A DNA stretch of 64,000 nt, from contig NC_064038.1 of NCBI RefSeq assembly GCF_932526225.1, forward strand, positions 2,172,001 to 2,236,000, in the 5' to 3' direction. The notes beneath the pieces are model-generated. The model was not told the DNA's origin. It saw nothing but the letters and a program-made list of their open reading frames with translations, and ran no database searches. The translations under genes were made by a program, and so were the position numbers. Positions 1 through 15,000 of the stretch are shown in pieces; within the stretch, counting starts at the first letter, position 1, and each line of letters begins with the position of its first letter. This DNA is from Nematostella vectensis. Its lineage: Eukaryota > Cnidaria > Anthozoa > Actiniaria > Edwardsiidae.

Positions 1-3000
1 TTTCTTTATGTTTTTTTTTTTAAATATAGATACTTAATTATACTGTTCTTGGTGTGTCATGACATAAAAAGAAGGTATAGGGACATTTTTATATACTCTC
101 AGCATCTTTGATGTGCTCATGCTTTGTTCAGGATCCTGTACTTATTTTATGAATACAAGAACTAACTAGATTCCTTGGATAACTTGATTAAGTAGATTCT
201 AACATAGAGCATAGCGCTCGATAGATTGATATACCTTTTTTTCCGAGTATACTGTTTTATTTTTCCTAATGTTACTTTTTGGAATTTACATTCGGAAAAA
301 AAATTATCGATTGTAACCTTTTGGAGGTTACACTCGTAAAACAAATTCCCGAATGTAACCCTGAAGCTTTTCCCGAATGTAACCTCCAGTCTGATGGTGA
401 CTTTGCTTGGGATAGTTTACGATACAAATAGTATTAAAAGTAATTTTCATTACAATTCCCTTCAGCAATGCCACGTTAGTCTTTCGTTGCGGGCACTTGA
501 CTACTAACGCAGCTACCCGGGTTCGATTCCCGCTGATAGCCTATTTTTTTTTCTTTATTTTTTTTTTAAATATCGATACTTAATTATACTGTTCTTGGTG
601 TGTCATGACATAAAAAGAAGGTATAGGTACATTTTTATGTACTCTCAGCATCTTTGATGTGCTCATGCTTTGTTCAGGATCCTGTACATATTTTATGCAC
701 ACAAGAACTAACTAGATTCCTTGGATAACTTCATTAAGTAGATTCTAACATAGAGCATAGCGCTCGATAGATTGATATACCTTTTTTTCCGAGTATACTG
801 TTTTATTTTTCCTAATGTTACTTTTTGGAATTTACATTCGGAAAAAAAATTATCGATTGTAACCTTTTGGAGGTTACACTCGTAAAACAAATTCCCGAAT
901 GTAACCCTGAAGCTTTTCCCGAATGTAACCTCCAGTCCGATGGTGACTTTGCTTGGGATAGTTTACGATACCAATAGTATTAAAAGTACTTTTCATTACA
1001 ATTCCCTTCATCAATGCCACGTTAGTCTTTCGTTGCGGGCACTTGACTACTAACGCAGCGACCCGGGTTCGATTCCCGCTGATAGCCTATTTTTTTTCTT
1101 TTTTTTTTTTTAAATATCGATACTTAATTATACTGTTCTTGGTGTGTCATGACATAAAAAGAAGGTATAGGGACATTTTTATGTACTCTCAGCATCTTTG
1201 AAGTGCTCATGCTTTGTTAAGGATCCTGCACATATTTTATGCACACAAGAACTAACTAGATTCCTTGGATAACTTGATTAAGTAGATTCTAACATAGAGC
1301 ATAGCGCTCGATAGATTGATATACCTTTTTTTCCGAGTATACTGTTTTATTTTTCCTAATGTTACTTTTTGGAATTTACATTCGGAAAAAAAATTATCGA
1401 TTGTAACCTTTTGGAGGTTACACTCGTAAAACAAATTCCCGAATGTAACCCTGAAGCTTTTCCCGAATGTAACCTCCAGTCCGATGGTGACTTTGCTTGG
1501 GATAGTTTACGATACCAATAGTATTAAAAGTAATTTTCATTACAATTCCCTTCAGCAATGCCACGTTAGTCTTTCGTTGCGGGCACTTGACTACTAACGC
1601 AGCGACCCGGGTTCAATCCCCGCTGATAGCCTATTTTTTTTTCTTTTTTTTTTTAATATCGATACTTAATTATACTGTTCTTGCTGTGTCATGACATAAA
1701 AAGAAGGTATAGGGACATTTTTATGTACTCTCAGCATCTTTGATGTGCTCATGCTTTGTTCAGGATCCTGTACATATTTTATGAACACAAGAACTAACTA
1801 GATTCCTTGGATAACTTGATTAAGTAGATTCTAACATAGAGCATAGCGCTCGATAGATTGATATACCTTTTTTTCCGAGTATACTGTTTTATTTTTCCTA
1901 ATGTTACTTTTTGGAATTTACATTCGGAAAAAACATTATCGATTGTAACCTTTTGGAGGTTACACTCGTAAAACAAATTCCCGAATGTAACCCTGAAGCT
2001 TTTCCCGAATGTAACCTCCAGTCTGATGGTGACTTTGCTTGGGATAGTTTACGATACCAATAGTATTAAAAGTAATTTTCATTACAATTCCCTTCAGCAA
2101 TGCCACGTTAGTCTTTCGTTGCGGGCACTTGACTACTAACGCAGCAACCCGGGTTCGATTCCCGCTGATAGCCTATTTTTTTTCTTTATTTTTTTTTAAA
2201 TATCGATACTTAATTATACTGTTCTTGGTGTGTCATGACATAAAAAGAAGGTATAGGTACATTTTTATGTACTCTCAGCATCTTTGATGTGCTCATGCTT
2301 TGTTCAGGATCCTGTACATATTTTATGCACACAAGAACTAACTAGATTTCTTGGATAACTTCATTAAGTAGATTCTAACATAGAGCATAGTGCTCGATAG
2401 ATTGATATACCTTTTTTTCCGAGTATACTGTTTTATTTTTCCTAATGTTACTTTTTGGAATTTACATTCGGAAAAAAAATTATCGATTGTAACCTTTTGG
2501 AGGTTACACTCGTAAAACAAATTCCCGAATGTAACCCTGAAGCTTTTCCCGAATGTAACCTCCAGTCCGATGGTGACTTTGCTTGGGATAGTTTACGATA
2601 CCAATAGTATTAAAAGTAATTTTCATTACAATTCCCTTCAGCAATGCAACGTTAGTCTTTCGTTGCGGGCACTTGACTACTAACGCAGCGACCCGGGTTC
2701 AATCCCCGCTGATAGCCTATTTTTTTTTCTTTTTTTTTTTAATATCGATACTTAATTATACTGTTCTTGGTGTGTCATGACATAAAAAGAAGGTATAGGG
2801 ACATTTTTATGTACTCTCAGCATCTTTGATGTGCTCATGCTTTGTTCAGGATCCTGTACATATTTTATGAACACAAGAACTAACTAGATTCCTTGGATAA
2901 CTTGATTAAGTAGATTCTAACATAGAGCATAGCGCTCGATAGATTGATATACCTTTTTTTCCGAGTATACTGTTTTATTTTTCCTAATGTTACTTTTTGG

Positions 3001-6000
3001 AATTTACATTCGGAAAAAACATTATCGATTGTAACCTTTTGGAGGTTACACTCGTAAAACAAATTCCCGAATGTAACCCTGAAGCTTTTCCCGAATGTAA
3101 CCTCCAGTCTGATGGTGACTTTGCTTGGGATAGTTTACGATACCAATAGTATTAAAAGTAATTTTCATTACAATTCCCTTCAGCAATGCCACGTTAGTCT
3201 TTCGTTGCGGGCACTTGACTACTAACGCAGCAACCCGGGTTCGATTCCCGCTGATAGCCTATTTTTTTTCTTTATTTTTTTTTAAATATCGATACTTAAT
3301 TATACTGTTCTTGGTGTGTCATGACATAAAAAGAAGGTATAGGTACATTTTTATGTACTCTCAGCATCTTTGATGTGCTCATGCTTTGTTCAGGATCCTG
3401 TACATATTTTATGCACACAAGAACTAACTAGATTTCTTGGATAACTTCATTAAGTAGATTCTAACATAGAGCATAGTGCTCGATAGATTGATATACCTTT
3501 TTTTCCGAGTATACTGTTTTATTTTTCCTAATGTTACTTTTTGGAATTTACATTCGGAAAAAAAATTATCGATTGTAACCTTTTGGAGGTTACACTCGTA
3601 AAACAAATTCCCGAATGTAACCCTGAACCTTTTCCCGAATGTAACCTCCAGTCCGATGGTGACTTTGCTTGGGATAGTTTACGATACCAATAGTATTAAA
3701 AGTAATTTTCATTACAATTCCCTTCAGCAATGCCACGTTAGTCTTTCGTTGCGTGCATTTGACTACTAACGCAGCGACACGGGTTCGATTCCTGCTGATA
3801 GCCTATTCTTTTTCTTTATTTTTTTTTTTAAATATCGATACTTAATTATACTGTTCTTGGTGTGTCATGACATAAAAAGAAGGTATAGGGACATTTTTAT
3901 GTACTCTCAGCATCTTTGATGTGCTCATGCTTTGTTCAGGATCCTGTACATATTTTATGCACACAAGAACTAACTAGATTCCTTGGATAAGTTGATTAAG
4001 TAGATTCTAACATAGAGCATAGCGCTCGATAGATTGATATACCTTTTTTTCCGAGTATACTGTTTTATTTTTCCTAATGTTACTTTTTGGAATTTACATT
4101 CGGAAAAAAAATTATCGATTGTAACCTTTTGGAGGTTACACTCGTAAAACAAATTCCCGAATGTAACCCTGAAGCTTTTCCCGAATGTAACCTCCAGTCC
4201 GATGGTGACTTTGCTTGGGATAGTTTACGATACCAATAGTATTAAAAGTAATTTTCATTACAATTCCCTTCAGCAATGCCACGTTAGTCTTTCGTTGCGG
4301 GCACTTGACTACTAACGCAGCGACCCGGGCTCGATTTCCGCTGATAGCCTATTTTTTTTTCTTTTTTTTTTTTTAAATATCGATACTTAATTATACTGTT
4401 CTTGGTGTGTCATGACATAAAAAGAAGGTATAGGGACATTTTTATGTACTCTCAGCATCTTTGATGTGCTCATGCTTTGTTCAGGATCCTGTACATATTT
4501 TATGCACACAAGAACTAACTAGATTCCTTGGATAACTTGATTAAGTAGATTCTAACATAGAGCATAGCGCTCGATAGATTGATATACCTTTTTTTCCGAG
4601 TATACTGTTTTATTTTTCCTAATGTTACTTTTTGGAATTTACATTCGGAAAAAAAATTATCGATTGTAACCTTTTGGAGGTTACACTCGTAAAACAAGTT
4701 CCCGAATGTAACCCTGAAGCTTTTCCCGAATGTAACCTCCAGTCCGATGGTGACTTTGCTTGGGATAGTTTACGATACCAATAGTATTAAAAGTAATTTT
4801 CATTACAATTCCCTTCAGCAATGCCACGTTAGTCTTTCGTTGCGGGCACTTGACTACTAACGCAGCGACCCGTGTTCAATTCCCGCGGATAGCCTATTTT
4901 TTTTTCTTTATTTTTTTTTTTAAATATAGATACTTAATTATACTGTTCTTGGTGTGTCATGACATAAAAAGAAGGTATAGGGACATTTTTATGTACTCTC
5001 AGCATCTTTGATGTGCTCATGCTTTGTTCAGGATCCTGTACATATTTTATGCACACAAGAACTAACTAGATTCCTTGGATAACTTGATTAAGTAGATTCT
5101 AACATAGAGCATAGCGCTCGATAGATTGATATACCTATTTTTTCCAAGTATACTGTTTTATTTTTCTTAATGTTACTTTTTGGAATTTACATTCGGAAAA
5201 AAAAAACCTTTTGGAGGTTACACTCGTAAAACAAATTCCCGAATGTAACCCTGAAGCTTTTCCCGAATGTAACCTCCAGTCCGATGGTGACTTTGCTTGG
5301 GATAGTTTACGATACCAATAGTATTAAAAGTAATTTTCATTACAATTCCCTTCAGCAATGCCACGTTAGTCTTTCGTTGCGGGCACTTGACTACTAACGC
5401 AGCGACCCGGGTTCGATTCCTGCTGATAGCCTATTTTTTTCTTAATTTTTTTTTTAAAATATCGATACTTAATTATACTGTTCTTGGTGTGTCATGACAT
5501 AAAAAGAAGGTATAGGGACATTTTTATGTACTCTCAGCATCTTTGATGTGCTCATGCTTTGTTCAGGATCCTGTACATATTTTATGCACACAAGAACTAA
5601 CTAGATTCCTTGGATAACTTGATTAAGTAGATTCTAACATAGAGCATAGCGCTAGATAGATTGATATACCTTTTTTTCCAAGTATACTGTTTTATTTTTC
5701 CTAATGTTACTTTTTGGAATTTACATTCGGAAAAAAAATAACCTTTTGGAGGTTACACTCGTAAAACAAATTCCCGAATGTAACCCTGAAGGTTTTCCCG
5801 GATGTAACCTCCAGTCCGATGGTGACTTTGCTTGGGATATTTTACGATATCAATAGTATTAAAAGTAATTTTCATTACAATTCTCTTCAGCAATGCAACG
5901 TTAGTCTTTCGTTGCGGGCACTTGACTACTAACGCAGCAACCCGGGTTCGATTCCCGCTGATAGCCTATTTTTTTTCTTTATTTTTTTTTAAATATCGAT

Positions 6001-9000
6001 ACTTAATTATACTGTTCTTGGTGTTTCATGACATAAAAAGAAGGTATAGGTACATTTTTATGTACTCTCAGCATCTTTGATGTGCTCATGCTTTGTTCAG
6101 GATCCTGTACATATTTTATGCACACAAGAACTAACTAGATTTCTTGGATAACTTCATTAAGTAGATTCTAACATAGAGCATAGTGCTCGATAGATTGATA
6201 TACCTTTTTTTCCGAGTATACTGTTTTATTTTTCCTAATGTTACTTTTTGGAATTTACATTCGGAAAAAAAATTATCGATTGTAACCTTTTGGAGGTTAC
6301 ACTCGTAAAACAAATTCCCGAATGTAACCCTGAAGCTTTTCCCGAATGTAACCTCCAGTCCGATGGTGACTTTGCTTGGGATAGTTTACGATACCAATAG
6401 TATTAAAAGTAATTTTCATTACAATTCCCTTCAGCAATGCCACGTTAGTCTTTCGTTGCGTGCATTTGACTACTAACGCAGCGACACGGGTTCGATTCCT
6501 GCTGATAGCCTATTCTTTTTCTTTATTTTTTTTTTTAAATATCGATACTTAATTATACTGTTCTTGGTGTGTCATGACATAAAAAGAAGGTATAGGGACA
6601 TTTTTATGTACTCTCAGCATCTTTGATGTGCTCATGCTTTGTTCAGGATCCTGTACATATTTTATGCACACAAGAACTAACTAGATTCCTTGGATAACTT
6701 GATTAAGTAGATTCTAACATAGAGCATAGCGCTCGATAGATTGATATACCTTTTTTTCCGAGTATACTGTTTTATTTTTCCTAATGTTACTTTTTGGAAT
6801 TTACATTCGGAAAAAAAATTATCGATTGTAACCTTTTGGAGGTTACACTCGTAAAACAAATTCCCGAATGTAACCCTGAAGCTTTTCCCGAATGTAACCT
6901 CCAGTCCGATGGTGACTTTGCTTGGGATAGTTTACGATACCAATAGTATTAAAAGTAATTTTCATTACAATTCCCTTCAGCAATGCCACGTTAGTCTTTC
7001 GTTGCGGGCACTTGACTACTAACGCAGCTACCCGGGCTCGATTTCCGCTGATAGCCTATTTTTTTTTCTTTTTTTTTTTTAAATATCGATACTTAATTAT
7101 ACTGTTCTTGGTGTGTCATGACATAAAAAGAAGGTATAGGGACATTTTTATGTACTCTCAGCATCTTTGATGTGCTCATGCTTTGTTCAGGATCCTGTAC
7201 ATATTTTATGCACACAAGAACTAACTAGATTCCTTGGATAACTTGATTAAGTAGATTCTAACATAGAGCATAGCGCTCGATAGATTGATATACCTTTTTT
7301 TCCGAGTATACTGTTTTATTTTTCCTAATGTTACTTTTTGGAATTTACATTCGGAAAAATAATTATCGATTGTAACCTTTTGGAGGTTACACTCGTAAAA
7401 CAAGTTCCCGAATGTAACCCTGAAGCTTTTCCCGAATGTAACCTCCAATCCGATGGTGACTTTGCTTGGGATAGTTTACGATACCAATAGTATTAAAAGT
7501 AATTTTCATTACAATTCCCTTCAGCAATGCCACGTTAGTCTTTCGTTGCGGGCACTTGACTACTAACGCAGCGACCCGTGTTCAATTCCCGCGGATAGCC
7601 TATTTTTTTTTCTTTATTTTTTTTTTTAAATATAGATACTTAATTATACTGTTCTTGGTGTGTCATGACATAAAAAGAAGGTATAGGGACATTTTTATGT
7701 ACTCTCAGCATCTTTGATGTGCTCATGCTTTGTTCAGGATCCTGTACATATTTTATGCACACAAGAACTAACTAGATTCCTTGGATAACTTGATTAAGTA
7801 GATTCTAACATAGAGCATAGCGCTCGATAGATTGATATACCTATTTTTTCCAAGTATACTGTTTTATTTTTCTTAATGTTACTTTTTGGAATTTACATTC
7901 GGAAAAAAAAAACCTTTTGGAGGTTACACTCGTAAAACAAATTCCCGAATGTAACCCTGAAGCTTTTCCCGAATGTAACCTCCAGTCCGATGGTGACTTT
8001 GCTTGGGATAGTTTACGATACCAATAGTATTAAAAGTAATTTTCATTACAATTCCCTTCAGCAATGCCACGTTAGTCTTTCGTTGCGGGCACTTGACTAC
8101 TAACGCAGCGACCCGGGTTCGATTCCTGCTGATAGCCTATTTTTTTCTTAATTTTTTTTTTAAAATATCGATACTTAATTATACTGTTCTTGGTGTGTCA
8201 TGACATAAAAAGAAGGTATAGGGACATTTTTATGTACTCTCAGCATCTTTGATGTGCTCATGCTTTGTTCAGGATCCTGTACATATTTTATGCACACAAG
8301 AACTAACTAGATTCCTTGGATAACTTGATTAAGTAGATTCTAACATAGAGCATAGCGCTCGATAGATTGATATACCTTTTTTTCCGAGTATACTGTTTTA
8401 TTTTTCCTAATGTTACTTTTTGGAATTTACATTCGGAAAAATAATTATCGATTGTAACCTTTTGGAGGTTACACTCGTAAAACAAGTTCCCGAATGTAAC
8501 CCTGAAGCTTTTCCCGAATGTAACCTCCAGTCCGATGGTGACTTTGCTTGGGATAGTTTACGATACCAATAGTATTAAAAGTAATTTTCATTACAATTCC
8601 CTTCAGCAATGCCACGTTAGTCTTTCGTTGCGGGCACTTGACTACTAACGCAGCGACCCGTGTTCCATTCCCGCGGATAGCCTATTTTTTTTTCTTTATT
8701 TTTTTTTTTAAATATAGATACTTAATTATACTGTTCTTGGTGTGTCATGACATAAAAAGAAGGTATAGGGACATTTTTATGTACTCTCAGCATCTTTGAT
8801 GTGCTCATGCTTTGTTCAGGATCCTGTACATATTTTATGCACACAAGAACTAACTAGATTCCTTGGATAACTTGATTAAGTAGATTCTAACATAGAGCAT
8901 AGCGCTCGATAGATTGATATACCTATTTTTTCCAAGTATACTGTTTTATTTTTCTTAATGTTACTTTTTGGAATTTACATTCGGAAAAAAAAAACCTTTT

Positions 9001-12000
9001 GGAGGTTACACTCGTAAAACAAATTCCCGAATGTAACCCTGAAGCTTTTCCCGAATGTAACCTCCAGTCCGATGGTGACTTTGCTTGGGATAGTTTACGA
9101 TACCAATAGTATTAAAAGTAATTTTCATTACAATTCCCTTCAGCAATGCCACGTTAGTCTTTCGTTGCGGGCACTTGACTACTAACGCAGCGACCCGGGT
9201 TCGATTCCTGCTGATAGCCTATTTTTTTCTTAATTTTTTTTTTAAAATATCGATACTTAATTATACTGTTCTTGGTGTGTCATGACATAAAAAGAAGGTA
9301 TAGGGACATTTTTATGTACTCTCAGCATCTTTGATGTGCTCATGCTTTGTTCAGGATCCTGTACATATTTTATGCACACAAGAACTAACTAGATTCCTTG
9401 GATAACTTGATTAAGTAGATTCTAACATAGAGCATAGCGCTCGATAGATTGATATACCTTTTTTTCCAAGTATACTGTTTTATTTTTCCTAATGTTACTT
9501 TTTGGAATTTACATTCGGAAAAAAAATAACCTTTTGGAGGTTACACTCGTAAAACAAATTCCCGAATGTAACCCTGAAGGTTTTCCCGGATGTAACCTCC
9601 AGTCCGATGGTGACTTTGCTTGGGATATTTTACGATATCAATAGTATTAAAAGTAATTTTCATTACAATTCCCTTCAGCAATGCAACGTTAGTCTTTCGT
9701 TGCGGGCACTTGACTACTAACGCAGCAACCCGGGTTCGATTCCCGCTGATAGCCTATTTTTTTTTTCTTTCTTTTTTTTTTTTAAATATCGATACTTAAT
9801 TATACTGTTCTTGGTGTGTCATGACATAAAAAGAAGGTATAGGGACATTTTTATGTACTCTCAGCATCTTTGATGTGCTCATGCTTTGTTCAGGATCCTG
9901 TACATATTTTATGCACACAAGAACTAACTAGATTCCTTGGATAACTTGATTAAGTAGATTCTAACATAGAGCATAGCGCTCGATAGATTGATATACCTTT
10001 TTTTCCGAGTATACTGTTTTATTTTTCCTAATGTTACTTTTTGGAATTTACATTCGGAAAAAAAATTATCGATTGTAACCTTTTGGAGGTTACACTCGTA
10101 AAACAAATTCCCGATTGTAACCCTGAAGCTTTTCCCGAATGTAACCTCCAGTCCGATGGTGACTTTGCTTGGGATAGTTTACGATACCAATAGTATTAAA
10201 AGTAATTTTCATTACAATTCCCTTCAGCAATGCCACGTTAGTCTTTCGTTGCGGGCACTTGACTACTAACGCAGCGACCCGCGCTCGATTTCCGCTGATA
10301 GCCTATTTGTTTTCTTTTTTTTTTTTTAAATATCGATACTTAATTATACTGTTCTTGGTGTGTCATGACATAAAAAGAAGGTATAGGGACATTTTTATGT
10401 ACTCTCAGCATCTTTGAAGTGCTCATGCTTTGTTCAGGATCCTGCACATATTTTATGCACACAAGAACTAACTAGATTCCTTGGATAACTTGATTAAGTA
10501 GATTCTAACATAGAGCATAGCGCTCGATAGATTGATATACCTTTTTTTCCGAGTATACTGTTTTATTTTTCCTAATGTTACTTTTTGGAATTTACATTCG
10601 GAAAAAAAATTATCGATTGTAACCTTTTGGAGGTTACACTCGTAAAACAAGTTCCCGAATGTAACCCTGAAGCTTTTCCCGAATGTAACCTCCAGTCCGA
10701 TGGTGACTTTGCTTGGGATAGTTTACGATACCAATAGTATTAAAAGTAATTTTCATTACAATTCCCTTCAGCAATGCCACGTTAGTCTTTCGTTGCGGGC
10801 ACTTGACTACTAACGCAGCGACCCGGGTTCCATTCCCGCTGATAGCCTATTTTTTTTCTTTATTTTTTTTTTTAAATATCGATACTTAATTATACTGTTC
10901 TTGGTGTGTCATGACATAAAAAGAAGGTATAAGGACATTTTTATGTACTCTCAGCATCTTTGATGTGCTCATGCTTTGTTCAGGATCCTGTACATATTTT
11001 ATGCACACAAGAACTAACTATATTCCTTGGATAACTTGATTAAGTAGATTCTAACATAGAGCATAGCGCTCGATAGATTGATATACCTTTTTTTCCGAGT
11101 ATACTGTTTTATTTTTCCTAATGTTACTTTTTGGAATTTACATTCGGAAAAAAAATTATCGATTGTAACCTTTTGGAGGTTACACTCGTAAAACAAATTC
11201 CCGAATGTAACCCTGAAGCTTTTCCCGAATGTAACCTCCAGTCCGATGGTGACTTTGCTTGGGATAGTTTACGATACCAATAGTATTAAAAGTAATTTTC
11301 ATTACAATTCCCTTCAGCAATGCCACGTTAGTCTTTCGTTGCGGGCACTTGACTACTAACGCAGCGACCCGCGCTCGATTTCCGCTGATAGCCTATTTGT
11401 TTTCTTTTTTTTTTTTTAAATATCGATACTTAATTATACTGTTCTTGGTGTGTCATGACATAAAAAGAAGGTATAGGGACATTTTTATGTACTCTCAGCA
11501 TCTTTGAAGTGCTCATGCTTTGTTCAGGATCCTGCACATATTTTATGCACACAAGAACTAACTAGATTCCTTGGATAACTTGATTAAGTAGATTCTAACA
11601 TAGAGCATAGCGCTCGATAGATTGATATACCTTTTTTTCCGAGTATACTGTTTTATTTTTCCTAATGTTACTTTTTGGAATTTACATTCGGAAAAAAAAT
11701 TATCGATTGTAACCTTTTGGAGGTTACACTCGTAAAACAAGTTCCCGAATGTAACCCTGAAGCTTTTCCCGAATGTAACCTCCAGTCCGATGGTGACTTT
11801 GCTTGGGATAGTTTACGATACCAATAGTATTAAAAGTAATTTTCATTACAATTCCCTTCAGCAATGCCACGTTAGTCTTTCGTTGCGGGCACTTGACTAC
11901 TAACGCAGCGACCCGGGTTCCATTCCCGCTGATAGCCTATTTTTTTTCTTTATTTTTTTTTTAAATATCGATACTTAATTATACTGTTCTTGGTGTGTCA

Positions 12001-15000
12001 TGACATAAAAAGAAGGTATAAGGACATTTTTATGTACTCTCAGCATCTTTGATGTGCTCATGCTTTGTTCAGGATCCTGTACATATTTTATGCACACAAG
12101 AACTAACTATATTTCTTGGATAACTTGATTAAGTAGATTCTAACATAGAGCATAGCGCTCGATAGATTGATATACCTTTTTTTCCGAGTATACTGTTTTA
12201 TTTTTCCTAATGTTACTTTTTGGAATTTACATTCGGAAAAAAAATTATCGATTGTAACCTTTTGGAGGTTACACTCGTAAAACAAATTCCCGAATGTAAC
12301 CCTGAAGCTTTTCCCGAATGTAACCTCCAGTCCGATGGTGACTTTGCTTGGGATAGTTTACGATACCAATAGTATTAAAAGTAATTTTCATTACAATTCC
12401 CTTCAGCAATGCCACGTTAGTCTTTCGTTGCGGGCACTTGACTACTAACGCAGCGACCTGTGTTCAATTCCCGCTGATAGCCTATGTTTTTTTTCTTTAT
12501 TTTTTTTTTAAATATAGATACTTAATTATACTGTTCTTGGTGTGTCATGACATAAAAAGAAGGTATAGGGACATTTTTATGTACTCTCAGCATCTTTGAT
12601 GTGCTCATGCTTTGTTCAGGATCCTGTACATATTTTATGCACACAAGAACTAACTAGATTCCTTGGATAACTTGATTAAGTAGATTCTAACATAGAGCAT
12701 AGCGCTCGATAGATTGATATACCTTTTTTTTCCAAGTATACTGTTTTATTTTTCTTAATGTTACATTTTGGAATTTACATTCGGAAAAAAAAAACCTTTT
12801 GGAGGTTACACTCGTAAAACAAATTCCCGAATGTAACCCTGAAGCTTTTCCCGAATGTAACCTCCAGTCCGATGGTGACTTTGCTTGGGATAGTTTACGA
12901 TACCAATAGTATTAAAAGTAATTTTCATTACAATTCCCTTCATCAATGCCACGTTAGTCTTTCGTTGCGGGCACTTGACTACTAACGCAGCGACCCGGGT
13001 CCGATTCCTGCTGATAGCCTATTTTTATCTTTATTTTTTTTTTAAATATCGATACTTAATTATACTGTTCTTGGTGTGTCATGACATAAAAAGAAGGTAT
13101 AGGGACATTTTTATGTACTCTCAGCATCTTTGAAGTGCTCATGCTTTGATAAGGATCCTGCACATATTTTATGCACACAAGAACTAACTAGATTCCTTGG
13201 ATAACTTGATTAAGTAGATTCTAACATAGAGCATAGCGCTCGATAGATTGATATACCTTTTTTTCCGAGTATACTGTTTTATTTTTCCTAATGTTACTTT
13301 TTGGAATTTACATTCGGAAAAAAAATTATCGATTGTAACCTTTTGGAGGTTACACTCGTAAAACAAATTCCCGAATGTAACCCTGAAGCTTTTCCCGAAT
13401 GTAACCTCCAGTCCGATGGTGACTTTGCTTGGGATAGTTTACGATACCAATAGTATTAAAAGTAATTTTCATTACAATTCCCTTCAGCAATGCCACGTTA
13501 GTCTTTCGTTGCGGGCACTTGACTACTAACGCAGCTACCCGGGTTCAATCCCCGCTGATAGCCTATTTTTTTTCTTTTTTTTTTTATATCGATACTTAAT
13601 TATACTGTTCTTGGTGTGTCATGACATAAAAAGAAGGTATAGGGACATTTTTATGTACTCTCAGCATCTTTGATGTGCTCATGCTTTGTTCAGGATCCTG
13701 TACATATTTTATGAACACAAGAACTAACTAGATTCCTTGGATAACTTAATTAAGTAGATTCTAACATAGAGCATAGCGCTCGATAGATTGATATACCTTT
13801 TTTTCCGAGTATACTGTTTTATTTTTCATAATGTTACTTTTTGGAATTTACATTCGGAAAAAAAATTATCGATTGTAACCTTTTGGAGGTTACACTCGTA
13901 AAACAAATTCCCGAATGTAACCCTGAAGCTTTTCCCGAATGTAACCTCCAGTCTGATGGTGACTTTGCTTGGGATAGTTTACGATACCAATAGTATTAAA
14001 AGTAATTTTCATTACAATTCCCTTCATCAATGCCACGTTAGTCTTTCGTTGCGGGCACTTGACTACTAACGCAGCAACCCGGGTTCGATTCCCGCTGATA
14101 GCCTATTTTTTTTCTTTATTTTTTTTTTAAATATCGATACTTAATTATACTGTTCTTGGTGTGTCATGACATAAAAAGAAGGTATAGGTACATTTTTATG
14201 TACTCTCAGCATCTTTGATGTGCTCATGCTTTGTTCAGGATCCTGTACATATTTTATGCACACAAGAACTAACTAGATTCCTTGGATAACTTCATTAAGT
14301 AGATTCTAACATAGAGCATAGCGCTCGATAGATTGATATACCTTTTTTTCCGAGTATACTGTTTTATTTTTCCTAATGTTACTTTTTGGAATTTACATTC
14401 GGAAAAAAAATTATCGATTGTAACCTTTTGGAGGTTACACTCGTAAAACAAATTCCCGAATGTAACCCTGAAGCTTTTCCCGAATGTAACCTCCAGTCCG
14501 ATGGTGACTTTGCTTGGGATAGTTTACGATACCAATAGTATTAAAAGTAATTTTCATTACAATTCCCTTCATCAATGCCACGTTAGTCTTTCGTTGCGGG
14601 CACTTGACTACTAACGCAGCGACCCGGGTTCGATTCCCGCTGATAGCCTATTTTTTTTCTTTATTTATTTTTTTTTAAATCGATACTTAATTATACTGTT
14701 CTTGGTGTGTCATGACATAAAAAGAAGGTATAGGGACATTTTTATGTACTCTCAGCATCTTTGATGTGCTCATGCTTTGTTCAGGATCCTGTACATATTT
14801 TATGAACACAAGAACTAACTAGATTCCTTGGATAACTTGATTAAGTAGATTCTAACATAGAGCATAGCGCTCGATAGATTGATATACCTTTTTTTTCCAA
14901 GTATACTGTTTTATTTTTCTTAATGTTACTTTTTGGAATTTACATTCGGAAAAAAAAAACCTTTTTGGAGGTTACACTCGTAAAACAAATTCCCGAATGT

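Noticed and set aside
488-545. Functional tRNA genes in each satellite unit
   Set aside because: Only the T-arm/B-box half is convincing. No acceptor stem complementary to tgatagc and no A box were found at the right distance.
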